A DNA stretch of 64,000 nt from WHSW01 sp963821025 (GCA_963821025.1 CAWGCG010000003.1:372001-436000); one strand, 5' to 3'. Counted from the stretch's first letter, positions 54,192-61,387 are shown. Program-made: numbers and translations. Notes: generated by a model not told the origin, from the sequence alone.

Positions 54192-54932
54192 TCAGCCCCG
54201 GTTGTGATTGACGACCTCGACGTTGTGCCCGTCCGGGTCGAGCACGAACGCGCCGTAGTAGCCCGGGTGGTAGACGGCGCGCTCGCCCGGCGCGCCGTGG
54301 TCCTCGTAGCCCGCCGCGAGCGCGGCGGCATGGAACGCGCGCACCGCGGCGTCCTCGCGCGCGGGGAACGCGAGGTGGACGTGCTCCGTGAGCGGCCGCT
54401 CGTCCCGGACGAGCGAGAAGCTGAAGCCCGGGCCGGACAGCTGCACGCGGCCGGGCTCGTCGTGCGCCAGGCGGAGCCCCGCGTGCAGGGCAATCGTCGT
54501 GTAGAAACGCCGGGAGGCCCGCGGGTCGTGGACGCGGATCCACAGGTGTTCGACGCGGCCATCGGGCACGGCGTCCTCGCGGTCGCCGTGGACCGCCTCG
54601 ACGCTGTTGCCGTCGGGGTCGAGCAGGAACCCGCCGTAGTACGTCGGGCCGTAGTCCGTGCGCGGCCCCGGCGCGCCGTCGTCGCGGTACCCCGCGTCAA
54701 CGCCCGCCTGCCAGAACGCGTCGACCTGCGCGCGGTCGCGGGCGCGGAAGCCGACGTGGAGCCCGCGGGTCACTGGGTGCTCACGGTCCGTCGGCCCGAT
54801 GGCCCAGTCCTCCCACTCGACCAGCCCGGCGTCCGCATTGCTGGGCTCGACGCCCAGGACGCTCAGGACGGTGCGGTAGAAGCGCTCGGAGGCCGCGAGG
54901 TCCGAGACCGCGACGCCGACGTGGTCGAACAC
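54192..54932 (-). CDS. two-domain VOC family protein
   Basis: A 246-residue tandem VOC protein. Domain 1 is FDHVGVAVSDLAASERFYRTVLSVLGVEP through YGPTYYGGFLLDPDGNSVEAV. Domain 2 is EHLWIRVHDPRASRRFYTTIALHAGLRL through YHPGYYGAFVLDPDGHNVEVVNHN. Each half carries His near its start (DHVGV, EHLWI) and Glu near its end (SVEAV, NVEVV), so a metal site is possible in each. The two halves align well, indicating an internal duplication. The start is at 54932. The substrate is unknown. Confidence 0.85.
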   Translation of the reverse strand: MFDHVGVAVSDLAASERFYRTVLSVLGVEPSNADAGLVEWEDWAIGPTDREHPVTRGLHVGFRARDRAQVDAFWQAGVDAGYRDDGAPGPRTDYGPTYYGGFLLDPDGNSVEAVHGDREDAVPDGRVEHLWIRVHDPRASRRFYTTIALHAGLRLAHDEPGRVQLSGPGFSFSLVRDERPLTEHVHLAFPAREDAAVRAFHAAALAAGYEDHGAPGERAVYHPGYYGAFVLDPDGHNVEVVNHNRG

Positions 54933-55230
54933 CGGCCGAGGCTACCGTGGCGGGCATGCTCGGGAGGATCGAAGCCCGAGTCCGGTGGCACGCGCCAAAC
55001 GGCTAGCTTCGGTGGGTGCGCTCCACCGCGGCGTTGACGACATCGGGCGATCATTTGACACCGCTCGAGGCAGTCGACGCCAACACCAGCAAAGGCCGCG
55101 ATCGCCGTCGCGACGAGAAGCGAAACGACGCCGCGGAGGCGCGCGCGGACATCCACTGTGAAGGTAGCCGACGGTTTGACTTGCTGTCGGCGCCGGGTTA
55201 CGGTCGGGACGTCAACGAAAAAGGGGGGCC

Positions 55231-56052
55231 ATGGCACCTAGCGCTGACGTTGAGCTGAAGGCGCGGCATCGCGCAATGTGGGCTTCGGGCGACTACCCGT
55301 CGATGGTCGAGACGTTCCTGCTGCCGCTCGGCCCGCGCCTCGTCGAGGCCTGCGGTATCGGGCCGGGGATGAGTGTCCTCGATGTCGCTGCCGGGAGCGG
55401 CAACGCCTCGATACCCGCGGCGCAGGCGGGGGCGAACGTCACCGCCAGCGACCTGACGCCGGAGCTGCTCGAGGCGGGGCGTCGGCGGGCCGAGGCCGAA
55501 GGGCTCGAGCTCAAATGGGCCGAGGCCGACGCCGAGCACCTGCCGTTCGAGGACGAGTCGTTTGACGTGGTCATGTCCGCGATCGGGGCGATGTTCGCGC
55601 CCCGTCACCAGGAAGTCGCGAATGAGCTCGTCCGCGTCTGCCGCCCCGGTGGCACTATCGGCCTCCTGAGCTGGACCCCCGAGGGGATGCTCGGGGCGCT
55701 GTTCCGAACCATGGGGCCGTTTGCGCCCCCGCCGCCACCGGGCGCGCAGCCGCCGCCCCTCTGGGGCAGTGAGGAGCACCTGAACGAACTGTTCGGGTCC
55801 GCCGTCGACTTTCGCACGCTGGAGCGCTACAAGTTGGAGATCACCGCCTTCGAGCATGCCCGCGACTACGGCGAGCACTTCAAGCAGCGCTACGGCCCGA
55901 CCATCGCCGCCAGGGCGAATGCGAGCAGAGATGGGCGCGAGGCGGAGTTCGACGACGCCCTCGACCGCTTTTGCGACGAGTGGAACCGCGGCACCGACGA
56001 GCAGGCGCGATTCGAAAAGGAATATCTGCTCGCCGTGGGCACGAGGGTGTGA
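55231..56052 (+). CDS. class I SAM-dependent methyltransferase
   Basis: A 273-residue methyltransferase: HRAMWASGDYPSMVETFLLPLGPRLVEACGIGPGMSVLDVAAGSGNASIPAAQAGANVTASDLTPELLEAGRRRA gives motifs I and II, and WAEADAEHLPFEDESFDVVMSAIGAMFAPRHQEVANELVRVCRPGGTIGLLSWTPEG gives motifs III and the post-III strand. The long C-terminal region resembles actinobacterial UbiE-type enzymes that act on small hydrophobic substrates. AAAAAGGGGGGCC precedes the ATG at 55231. Confidence 0.87.
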   Translation: MAPSADVELKARHRAMWASGDYPSMVETFLLPLGPRLVEACGIGPGMSVLDVAAGSGNASIPAAQAGANVTASDLTPELLEAGRRRAEAEGLELKWAEADAEHLPFEDESFDVVMSAIGAMFAPRHQEVANELVRVCRPGGTIGLLSWTPEGMLGALFRTMGPFAPPPPPGAQPPPLWGSEEHLNELFGSAVDFRTLERYKLEITAFEHARDYGEHFKQRYGPTIAARANASRDGREAEFDDALDRFCDEWNRGTDEQARFEKEYLLAVGTRV

Positions 56053-56080
56053 GCAAGAGCTCGGGCCCGGCGCCTCGCGG

Positions 56081-56341
56081 TCAGGCGCTCGACGGCGGCC
56101 CGTCCCGCGTCTCCCAAAACTCGAGGTGAAGCCGGCGCGCCTGATCCAGGAATCGACGGGCATAGCGACCGGGCGCTCGTCGCGGGACCGGGGCCAGTAA
56201 GGCCCGATCGAGGAGCTCCTCCCGATCGTCGCGCTGGATCGCCAGGTGACAGGGCTCGCACGCCAGCCAGTCACGCCCGGCGCGATGTCGCCAGGCAACC
56301 GTTCGAGATCCGCAGAAGTCGCAGCGGGGCACGGCGCCCAA
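56081..56341 (-). CDS. small zinc-ribbon protein
   Basis: An 86-residue protein with two CxxC knuckles: RCDFCGSRTVAWRHRAGRDWLACEPCHLAIQRDDREELLDRALL, followed by a helical tail (GRYARRFLDQARRLHLEFWETRDG). The pair should bind one zinc. Such proteins are common hypothetical neighbours in actinobacteria; function unknown. The GTG or ATG start cannot be fixed by a ribosome site. It lies downstream of the RidA-like gene on the same strand. Confidence 0.65.
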   Translation of the reverse strand: MGAVPRCDFCGSRTVAWRHRAGRDWLACEPCHLAIQRDDREELLDRALLAPVPRRAPGRYARRFLDQARRLHLEFWETRDGPPSSA

Positions 56342-56374
56342 CTCTAGGAGTTCAACCGGCGCCGGCGGCCCGAT

Positions 56375-56773
56375 TCAGCGCGGTGCCGCAGCAACCGCTT
56401 CGACCTCGACCAACTGACCCGGCCACCCGAGCGCGGTCACGCCGAGCATGGTGCTCGGCGGGCCCTCGGCCCCGAAGAGCTCCTCGACCACGTCCCAAGC
56501 AACGGCCAGGTCGGAATCGTTACTCGTCGCGACGTAGACGGTGGTCTTCAGGACGTCCTCGAGCCCACAGCCGGCCGCGTCCAGGGCAACGAGCAGGTTC
56601 TCGAGGACCTGGCGGGCTTGCCCGGCGACGTCGCCCGGTGCGACGACCTGTCCGTCGGCGTCGAGCGGGCAGGCTCCGGCGGTGAACACGGCACTGACGG
56701 GAGGGGTGATCGACGCGTAGGCGTAGGGGACGCCGGCGTAGAGAGCGGCCGGACTAACCAGTTTCCGAGGCAC
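56375..56773 (-). CDS. RidA/YjgF-family protein lacking the canonical arginine
   Basis: A 132-residue RidA-fold protein: YAYASITPPVSAVFTAGACPLDADGQVVAPGDVAGQARQVLENLLVALDAAGCGLEDVLKTTVYVATSNDSDLAVAWDVVEELFG, then PPSTMLGVTALGWPGQLVEVEAVAAAPR. Archetypal RidA deaminates 2-aminoacrylate through an arginine in the P-x-R-S segment. Here the segment reads GPPSTML with no arginine, so it belongs to another Rid subgroup and may not hydrolyse imines. It would be trimeric in the family. The ATG at 56773 is used. Confidence 0.87.
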   Translation of the reverse strand: MPRKLVSPAALYAGVPYAYASITPPVSAVFTAGACPLDADGQVVAPGDVAGQARQVLENLLVALDAAGCGLEDVLKTTVYVATSNDSDLAVAWDVVEELFGAEGPPSTMLGVTALGWPGQLVEVEAVAAAPR

Positions 56774-56824
56774 GGACGCAGTCTCCCATCAGCACCAGTC
56801 AGCTGCGTCTCGCGCCTGTGGGCC

Positions 56825-57148
56825 TCAGCCGAGCCCGTCCTCCCAGCCCGCGACCACTGCGGCGACCAAACCCCGGAGGATCGGCTCGCCGCCGGCGGGG
56901 GAGGCGATCTCGAGCTCGATCACGCCGGCGCTCCGGATGATCTCGAAGGTGAGGAAGGGACAGCACCGCCGCTCAGCGGCGACCAAGGCTTCGACCTCCG
57001 CCCGCTCGCCATCGAAGCGAAGCAGCGCCCGCCCGCCGCCAACCTCGAGGCCGGTCAGGGCGCGCTCGCCGAGCGCGCGGGCGCTCGCGATTCGGTCGGG
57101 CAGCTCAGCTTCGGTGAGGGTGCACGCGATCGGGGTTTGATTCGCCAT
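56825..57148 (-). CDS. hypothetical CCPF-motif protein
   Basis: A 107-residue protein: QTPIACTLTEAELPDRIASARALGERALTGLEVGGGRALLRFDGERAEVEALVAAERRCCPFLTFEI, then AGVIELEIASPAGGEPILRGLVAAVVAGW. The ERRCCPFL motif on a ferredoxin-like fold is common in actinobacterial proteins near thiol- or metal-related regulators. I know no assigned function. The paired cysteines could bind a metal or act in redox. The ATG at 57148 lies 36 bases from the PadR gene's stop, so the two could be co-transcribed. Confidence 0.65.
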   Translation of the reverse strand: MANQTPIACTLTEAELPDRIASARALGERALTGLEVGGGRALLRFDGERAEVEALVAAERRCCPFLTFEIIRSAGVIELEIASPAGGEPILRGLVAAVVAGWEDGLG

Positions 57149-57183
57149 CCCGAATAGCTTCGCACGCCCCCGATCGCGCCCGG

Positions 57184-57717
57184 CTACCCGTCCTCGGCCA
57201 GGATCCCGTAGACCTTGCGCCGGGTCTCATCGAGCAACTCGCGCACCCGCTTGCGCTGGTCCTCGTCCCCGGCGTGGAACACCTGGGCGACCGCCTTGCT
57301 GAGCTGGTGTGCCGAATGGCCGAGCTGGACCGTCTGCGGCGGTGCGCCCGCGGTGACCTCGTCCCAGGGAGCGGCGCCCTCGCGTGCCTGCTGCTCGGCC
57401 GTACCGCCGTCGGTCAGGGTGAACCGGCGCTTGCCCTCGATCTCATCACCGCTGATCAGCTCCTCGTCCTCGAGCAGCTGCAGCATCGGGTAGATCGAAC
57501 CCGCGCTCGGGCGCCAAGCGCCCTGGGTGCGCTGGTCGAGCTCCTTGATCATCTCGTAGCCGTGCATCGGTCGCTCGGCGAGCAGCGCGAGCACCGCAGC
57601 CCGGATGTCGCCGCGGCGGGCGCGCGGACCGCCGCGGCCGCGGCGGTGGGAGAACTTCCTGCCGCGCTGGGCCCTTGGGTCGACGCGAGAGTGGCGTGAA
57701 TAGTCTCTGTGGTGCAT
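57184..57717 (-). CDS. PadR-family transcriptional regulator
   Basis: A 177-residue PadR regulator. It has a basic N-terminal tail (RKFSHRRGRGGPRARRGD) and a winged helix (IRAAVLALLAERPMHGYEMIKELDQRTQGAWRPSAGSIYPMLQLLEDEELISGDEIEGKRRFTLTDGG). The C-terminal dimerisation helices end RELLDETRRKVYGILAEDG. MHGYEMIKEL and PSAGSIYPMLQLLE are diagnostic. GGAGTTGAGA places the start at the ATG at 57717 rather than 57729. A palindrome CGATATATCG lies 29 bases upstream, a likely self-operator. The gene is divergent from the NfeD-like gene. Confidence 0.9.
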   Translation of the reverse strand: MHHRDYSRHSRVDPRAQRGRKFSHRRGRGGPRARRGDIRAAVLALLAERPMHGYEMIKELDQRTQGAWRPSAGSIYPMLQLLEDEELISGDEIEGKRRFTLTDGGTAEQQAREGAAPWDEVTAGAPPQTVQLGHSAHQLSKAVAQVFHAGDEDQRKRVRELLDETRRKVYGILAEDG

Positions 57718-57745
57718 TCTCAACTCCATTCGTTTAGTAATAACG

Positions 57746-57755
57746 CGATATATCG
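57746..57755. promoter_or_regulatory. PadR operator candidate CGATATATCG
   Basis: A perfect 10-base palindrome in an AT-rich patch (TTATTACTAAACG and GATATATCG) between divergent PadR and NfeD-like genes. PadR proteins usually bind AT-rich dyads at their own promoters. This site could control both genes. Confidence 0.6.
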
Positions 57756-57806
57756 TAACACGTCGCGCTCACGAGCCCATTTGCCACGGTCGCCATCATC
57801 TGCGGG

Positions 57807-58136
57807 GTGATCCTCACGCTCGCGATCGCCGGCCTGTTCGTGCTGCCCGACCCCTGGCGGATCATCGCCCTCTTCGTCGCGATGGCGGTCGAGGTCGGTG
57901 AGGTCTTCGCTTGGATTCGCTTCTTGCGCCGGTATCGGGTGACAACCGGGGCCGAGGGTCTGATCGGCGAGCGCGCCGAGGTGATCCAAGCGATCGCACC
58001 CGCGGGGCGGGTTCGCGTGCGGGGCGAGATCTGGAACGCCCGAGGGCCGCGGGAGGGAGAGTTGGCCGACGGCGACCGGGTCCGGATCTCGGCCGTCGAT
58101 GGGCTCACGCTCGTGGTCGAGCCGGAGCGACGCTGA
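57807..58136 (+). CDS. NfeD-like membrane protein
   Basis: A 109-residue protein: one or two membrane helices (ILTLAIAGLFVLPDPWRIIALFVAMAVEVGEVFAWIRFL), then an OB-fold NfeD C-domain (TGAEGLIGERAEVIQAIAPAGRVRVRGEIWNARGPREGELADGDRVRISAVDGLTLVVEP). The RVRGEIWNA and G-x-x-V-x-V-x-x-V-x-G-x-x-L-x-V pattern are characteristic. Short NfeD proteins partner with stomatin/SPFH proteins, but none is adjacent. The GTG at 57807 is assumed. A strong terminator follows. Confidence 0.85.
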   Translation: MILTLAIAGLFVLPDPWRIIALFVAMAVEVGEVFAWIRFLRRYRVTTGAEGLIGERAEVIQAIAPAGRVRVRGEIWNARGPREGELADGDRVRISAVDGLTLVVEPERR

Positions 58137-58145
58137 GCCACGGAA

Positions 58146-58168
58146 AAGGGCCCCGTAACGGGGCCCTT
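58146..58168 (+). terminator. hairpin terminator after the NfeD-like gene
   Basis: AAGGGCCCCG pairs with CGGGGCCCTT around a three-base TAA loop, ten bases after the stop at 58136. Confidence 0.85.
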
Positions 58169-58427
58169 GGTTCCGAAAGGACGTACCGCCAGCGAATCCC
58201 GCCGCTGGCCCGTCGGTCCTTCAGCTTGCGAAGCTTGTGCGCGCGGCTGGTTACGGTAACACCGCCGTTCGCCTGTAGTTACGGTTCCCGATCGGCGGCG
58301 GATCATGCTTCGTTGCTGGCAGTTTCTTCCGTCTCGTACAAGCGTGGACACCGAAGTTGTACGAGGGTGCCAACGGCCGACCGCTGAGTTGGTGGCTTCA
58401 AGGGCGCTGCTAGGCTCCGCGAGCGCC

Positions 58428-58500
58428 GGGCGCTTAGCTCAGTTGGGAGAGCGCCAGCTCGACAAGCTGGAGGTCACTGGTTCGAGCCCAGTAGCGCCCA
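58428..58500 (+). tRNA. tRNA-Val (GAC) with C at position 33
   Basis: A complete cloverleaf: acceptor GGGCGCT/AGCGCCC with discriminator A, D stem GCTC/GAGC, anticodon stem CCAGC/GCTGG with loop TCGACAA, T arm ACTGG/CCAGT with TTCGAGC. Anticodon GAC gives valine. Position 33, nearly always U, reads C. CCA is not encoded. The last bases plus 11 downstream are repeated exactly at 59912, showing an insertion downstream. Confidence 0.92.
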
Positions 58501-58511
58501 TCGTTCACGGG
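58487..58511 (+). repeat. attL-like 25-bp repeat at tRNA-Val
   Basis: 25 bases covering the tRNA-Val T-arm 3' strand, acceptor and 11 downstream bases (ending TCGTTCACGGG) recur identically at 59912-59936. They bound a 1,425-base period, as left by site-specific integration. Confidence 0.85.
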
Positions 58512-58615
58512 TATCCGACAAGTCCCGACAGGTCCCGCCAAACCCGCACTAACAAGCGGCGTAGAGGGGGGAGACACGCTTGGCGACCGGCCGGGATCGG
58601 GGCCGTCAGAAACAA

Positions 58616-58636
58616 AACTGGTAGCTGACTGGTAGC
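58616..58636 (+). repeat. paired ACTGGTAGC arm-type repeats, left
   Basis: Two copies of ACTGGTAGC, 11 bases apart, lie about 105 bases inside the left repeat. Two copies of ACTGGTA(G/A)C lie about 36 bases inside the right repeat at 59855-59876. AGCAGCGCC follows both pairs. They resemble integrase arm sites. Confidence 0.6.
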
Positions 58637-58864
58637 AGCGCCACTGGTGGCAGACGCCTTGCTACCACCCTGCCGCCGCGGCGGCTCGCACTTGACAACA
58701 GCGGGTTGGGGCGTCAAGGGGGGACCCCGACGAGAGCAAGCCTGCCTCAGGCCGCAACCCCCGCAGATCGCAGCGGTTTAATCGCTTCCTTTCGGACCAG
58801 CTTCTTGATCTGCTTGGCGCTGAGGTCGCCGACGGCGGGAGCGGCATGTACTTCGCCAACGCCC

Positions 58865-59116
58865 CTAGAGGCGGCGTGCACGCGGTCGTTCGCGGTGGCG
58901 CGGCCCCCGGCGGGCCTTCGCTTCGGTTGGCTCCTCGCCGACCTCCGAGGGCAGGCCAGCACCATCCTTGCGCATCCCGGCGAGGGTCGCCTGCGCCGCC
59001 CAGCGATTCCGGTCAGTGGCCTTCGGGCGTTCCGGCGATCGGAACAGCCCGAGCACGAGGAAGGTGATCGAGCCGACGAGGATCGTCGCGCCGATGATCA
59101 TGACCACGGTATCCAC
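58865..59116 (-). CDS. small single-helix membrane protein
   Basis: An 83-residue protein: DTVVMIIGATILVGSITFLVLGLF is one N-terminal helix, followed by RSPERPKATDRNRWAAQATLAGMRKDGAGLPSEVGEEP and a basic tail that may be over-extended. GTG at 59116. No family recognised. It lies inside the tRNA-Val insertion. A frame further downstream on the same strand (ending LSAKQIKKLVRKEAIKPLRS near 58750) looks like a gene remnant without a start. Confidence 0.5.
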   Translation of the reverse strand: MDTVVMIIGATILVGSITFLVLGLFRSPERPKATDRNRWAAQATLAGMRKDGAGLPSEVGEEPTEAKARRGPRHRERPRARRL

Positions 59117-59286
59117 GATCCATCTCTACCCGCCGCGGCGGGCACGAAGCGGCACGTTTTTCGAGCTATCCCGCGGCCACAGCACCAGCGACCGGCGCGC
59201 GCCGTTTCGGAGGTAAGGCCGCGCACGGGCCGCGCAAAGTGACCCAACCGACCCAAAACTCGACGCCCGGCTCCCAACGGCGAGCC

Positions 59287-59394
59287 TCAGTTGAGATCGA
59301 TCACGCCGAAGGCGAGCAGCATGATCAGCGTGATCACCGCCGAGATCAGCAACGACGGTAGGCAGCCGAGCGTGTTGGAGAAGAAGACGAACAC
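59287..59394 (-). CDS. hydrophobic 35-residue microprotein
   Basis: GTG at 59394 opens FVFFSNTLGCLPSLLISAVI, TLIMLLAFGVIDLN, a single hydrophobic segment. Short proteins with an FFSN-x-LGCL-x-SLL start occur in many actinobacteria and are usually unannotated. The ribosome site is weak. It probably sits in the membrane; function unknown. Confidence 0.5.
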   Translation of the reverse strand: MFVFFSNTLGCLPSLLISAVITLIMLLAFGVIDLN

Positions 59395-59598
59395 CTTCGC
59401 CGCCTACCCTGCCCGACGGCGGCAAATCGCCCCGCACCGAAACGGGCTCAATCCTGGTGCACCTCCGACCAGTCTTTCGGCGAGGTCGGTTAGTTGCTCG
59501 CCTGACGGCTGCCTAGGGCTGCGCGCCGCCTTCCTCGTTTTCCGCATTGCCGCACCGGGTACGGGTCTGGGACCTGCACATCAAAGGGAGGAGGGGCA

Positions 59599-59661
59599 AT
59601 GTACATCGGTATCGGAGCGTTGGTCATCATCCTGATCATCGTCATCCTCCTGGTCGCATAG
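59599..59661 (+). CDS. hydrophobic 20-residue microprotein
   Basis: ATG at 59599, preceded by an exceptionally strong GGGAGGAGGGGCA site, opens MYIGIGALVIILIIVILLVA and stops at TAG 59659-59661. The whole peptide is one membrane helix. The ribosome site and the clean hydrophobic pattern support translation. Function unknown. Confidence 0.6.
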   Translation: MYIGIGALVIILIIVILLVA

Positions 59662-59854
59662 ACCGAGGGCGCGTCCCTGCTGGTAGCGCTTCTGGCTGCG
59701 TCACTTCTGCGCTACCCAACTACTAGAGCTTGGGCTCGATCATTTCGCGGTCCTATCCAGCTCGGGCATACGGACGGTCATGGCCCGCTACGGCACCCTT
59801 CGGTGGACGCTGCGCGTGCTCGGCTACAAGGTGCCTTTCATTTCGATGCTTCCG

Positions 59855-59876
59855 AACTGGTAGCGAAACTGGTAAC
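59855..59876 (+). repeat. paired ACTGGTA(G/A)C arm-type repeats, right
   Basis: AACTGGTAGC and AACTGGTAAC lie 12 bases apart, just inside the right att-like repeat. They mirror the left pair at 58616. Confidence 0.6.
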
Positions 59877-59911
59877 AGCAGCGCCGCAACGTGACTCCTG
59901 CGGCCAAATGA

Positions 59912-59936
59912 CCCAGTAGCGCCCATCGTTCACGGG
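59912..59936 (+). repeat. attR-like 25-bp repeat of tRNA-Val 3' end
   Basis: Identical to 58487-58511. The 1.4 kb between the two copies carries only small membrane protein genes and remnants, with no recombinase. Confidence 0.85.
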
Positions 59937-59992
59937 AGGGCGAGCCTCGGAGGGGTAGGGTCGTTTCGACCCCTAGCCGAGGAGATGCGACC

Positions 59993-60274
59993 GTGAGCAT
60001 TCTTGTTCGCTTCAACCCGCCATCGCCCGTATCGACCGATCAGTACGACACCACCATCAGCCGATTGCAGAACGACGGCGGTGACTTTCCGCCGGCAGGC
60101 CAGGATTACCACTGCGCCTTCAACACGGATGCAGGCTTCCGCGTCAGTGAGGTATGGGACTCGCGCGAAGAATTCGAGGCGTTCGGAGAGCGGCTGATGC
60201 CGATACTGGCCGAGGTGGGAATTGATCCCGGCGAGCCCGAGATCCTTGAGGTCTACAACGTGATCAAGCGCTAG
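59993..60274 (+). CDS. hypothetical ABM-like small protein
   Basis: A 93-residue protein: SILVRFNPPSPVSTDQYDTTISRLQNDGGDFPPAGQDYHCAF, then NTDAGFRVSEVWDSREEFEAFGERLMPILAEVGIDPGEPEILEVYNVIK. The strand-helix order and the VWDSREEFEAFGERLMPIL segment match small ferredoxin-fold proteins widespread in actinobacteria. No catalytic residue is apparent. GTG at 59993 follows GAGGAGATGCGACC. A strong terminator follows. Confidence 0.75.
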   Translation: MSILVRFNPPSPVSTDQYDTTISRLQNDGGDFPPAGQDYHCAFNTDAGFRVSEVWDSREEFEAFGERLMPILAEVGIDPGEPEILEVYNVIKR

Positions 60275-60319
60275 TTCGGATGGGCCGGGACCAGAGGGTG
60301 GGTCCCGGCCCCATCCGAA
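60275..60319. terminator. bidirectional hairpin terminator
   Basis: TTCGGATGGG-CCGGGACC pairs with GGTCCCGG-CCCCATCCGAA around a seven-base loop, between two convergent genes (stops at 60274 and 60324). Confidence 0.88.
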
Positions 60320-60323
60320 CGTT

Positions 60324-60845
60324 TCAGCAGGCTGCCGGCATCTCCGAGACGGCAGCACGGCCGTGACCGAGGTTGATGTCTCCCTCATAGGCGGTCTTGA
60401 AGAACGGGGGCGAGCCCGTAGGCGTGTCAACCATCATCAGGAAACCGGTTGCACCAGCAAACGCGCCCGTTCCCTCGACAATCCGGTGGGAACACGTTCC
60501 GAGCGTCACCAGGCCGTCGTCGTCGAACAGTGCCCAGTAGCGGAACTTGAAGAAGAGCTTCCCGGACGGGTCGCCCTCGCACGAGCGATCGCGATCGCGA
60601 TCGATGCAGCCATTGAACTTCTCCGTGCCCTTCGCTTTGTAGGTGGGGTGGGTGTGAAGCGGCCTGAACGCCGTCACCTTGAACTTGCCGAGCATGTCGC
60701 CCTTCATCTTGTACTTGCCCGCGTTCTCGTTCACGACCTTCTGCTTACCCGAGACCGAGGTCGCACCCGCGGGCGTAACGGCGACAAGCACGACTACGGC
60801 TGAGAGCACGACAGTGGCCGCGATCCGACTCACTGTTGTGTGCAT
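60324..60845 (-). CDS. exported beta-barrel-like protein
   Basis: A 173-residue protein with a signal peptide (IAATVVLSAVVVLVAVTPAGATS). The mature part is strand-rich: YKMKGDMLGKFKVTAFRPLHTHPTYKAKGTEKFNGCIDRDRDRSCEGDPSGKLFFKFRYWALFDDDGLVTLGTCSHRIVEGTGAFAGATGFLMMVDTPTG. The VEGTGAFAGATGFLMM motif resembles the IxGGTGxFxGAxG turn of allene-oxide-cyclase-like and dirigent-like barrels. The fold is suggested, the function unknown. GGAGGACTCC precedes the ATG at 60845. TATAGGGTCGGA about 55 bases upstream is a likely -10 region. Confidence 0.7.
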   Translation of the reverse strand: MHTTVSRIAATVVLSAVVVLVAVTPAGATSVSGKQKVVNENAGKYKMKGDMLGKFKVTAFRPLHTHPTYKAKGTEKFNGCIDRDRDRSCEGDPSGKLFFKFRYWALFDDDGLVTLGTCSHRIVEGTGAFAGATGFLMMVDTPTGSPPFFKTAYEGDINLGHGRAAVSEMPAAC

Positions 60846-60985
60846 GGAGTCCTCCTCCGATTGCTGGGACGCCACGTTGGTGTCGCGTCGTTCCGACCCT
60901 ATACCGCGTGGTGAGCCGATCCGAGGCGAGGCGAGAGCGTCTGGAGACGGCGGCACTTCGCCGCCTCGGCGATACTGCCCAGGCG

Positions 60986-61387
60986 ATGTCGGAGGACAAC
61001 GTCGAGGTGGTGCGACGCATGCTCGAGGCCTTCAACCGCGACGACGCCGATCGGGTTGTTGCAGCGTTCGTCGACGACTGCGTCCTGCATGAGCCGCCGG
61101 AAATGCCCGATCGGCCGCCGCTCGGCTTCCGAGGACACGACGGCATCCGCGAGTGGATGCAGAAGCTGCGGGGAACCGCCGACGTCCGGTTCGAGATGCA
61201 CGGCCACACCGTGACCGGCGAGGTGATCGTCGCCGAGTGGACTGCGGCTGGGCGCGGGCATGCCAGCGGGGTTCCGATCAACTGGAGCACGTTCGCCGTC
61301 GTCCACATGCGCGATCGCAAGATCGCCACGGCGCAGGGGTTTCTGACCATGACCGAAGCGCTCGAGGCCGCCGGGGTCGGGGAATAG
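60986..61387 (+). CDS. SnoaL-like (NTF2 fold) protein
   Basis: A 133-residue protein: SEDNVEVVRRMLEAFNRDDADRVVAAFVDDCVLHEPPEMPDRPPLGFRGHDGIREWMQKLRGTADVRFEMHGHTVTGEVIVAEWTAAGRGHASGVPINWSTFAVVHMRDRKIATAQGFLTMTEALEAAGV. This is a complete SnoaL-like cone fold; members are isomerases, hydrolases or binding proteins. GCGATACTGCCCAGGCG directly before ATG matches the leader of the gene at 52876, so a leaderless-type promoter is likely. The substrate is unknown. Confidence 0.87.
   Translation: MSEDNVEVVRRMLEAFNRDDADRVVAAFVDDCVLHEPPEMPDRPPLGFRGHDGIREWMQKLRGTADVRFEMHGHTVTGEVIVAEWTAAGRGHASGVPINWSTFAVVHMRDRKIATAQGFLTMTEALEAAGVGE

Larger units (their letters stand above)
59662..59992. other. right end of the tRNA-Val insertion, no gene seen
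   Basis: This holds the right arm-type repeats (59855-59876) and the right copy of the 25-base tRNA-Val repeat (59912-59936), then the leader of the gene at 59993. No other coding frame or RNA is evident. Confidence 0.6.

Noticed and set aside
58747..58965. A 72-codon minus-strand frame ending LSAKQIKKLVRKEAIKPLRS
   Set aside because: The end looks like a genuine protein tail, but the start half is shadow-like and no start codon or ribosome site precedes the good part. Noted only as a possible remnant.
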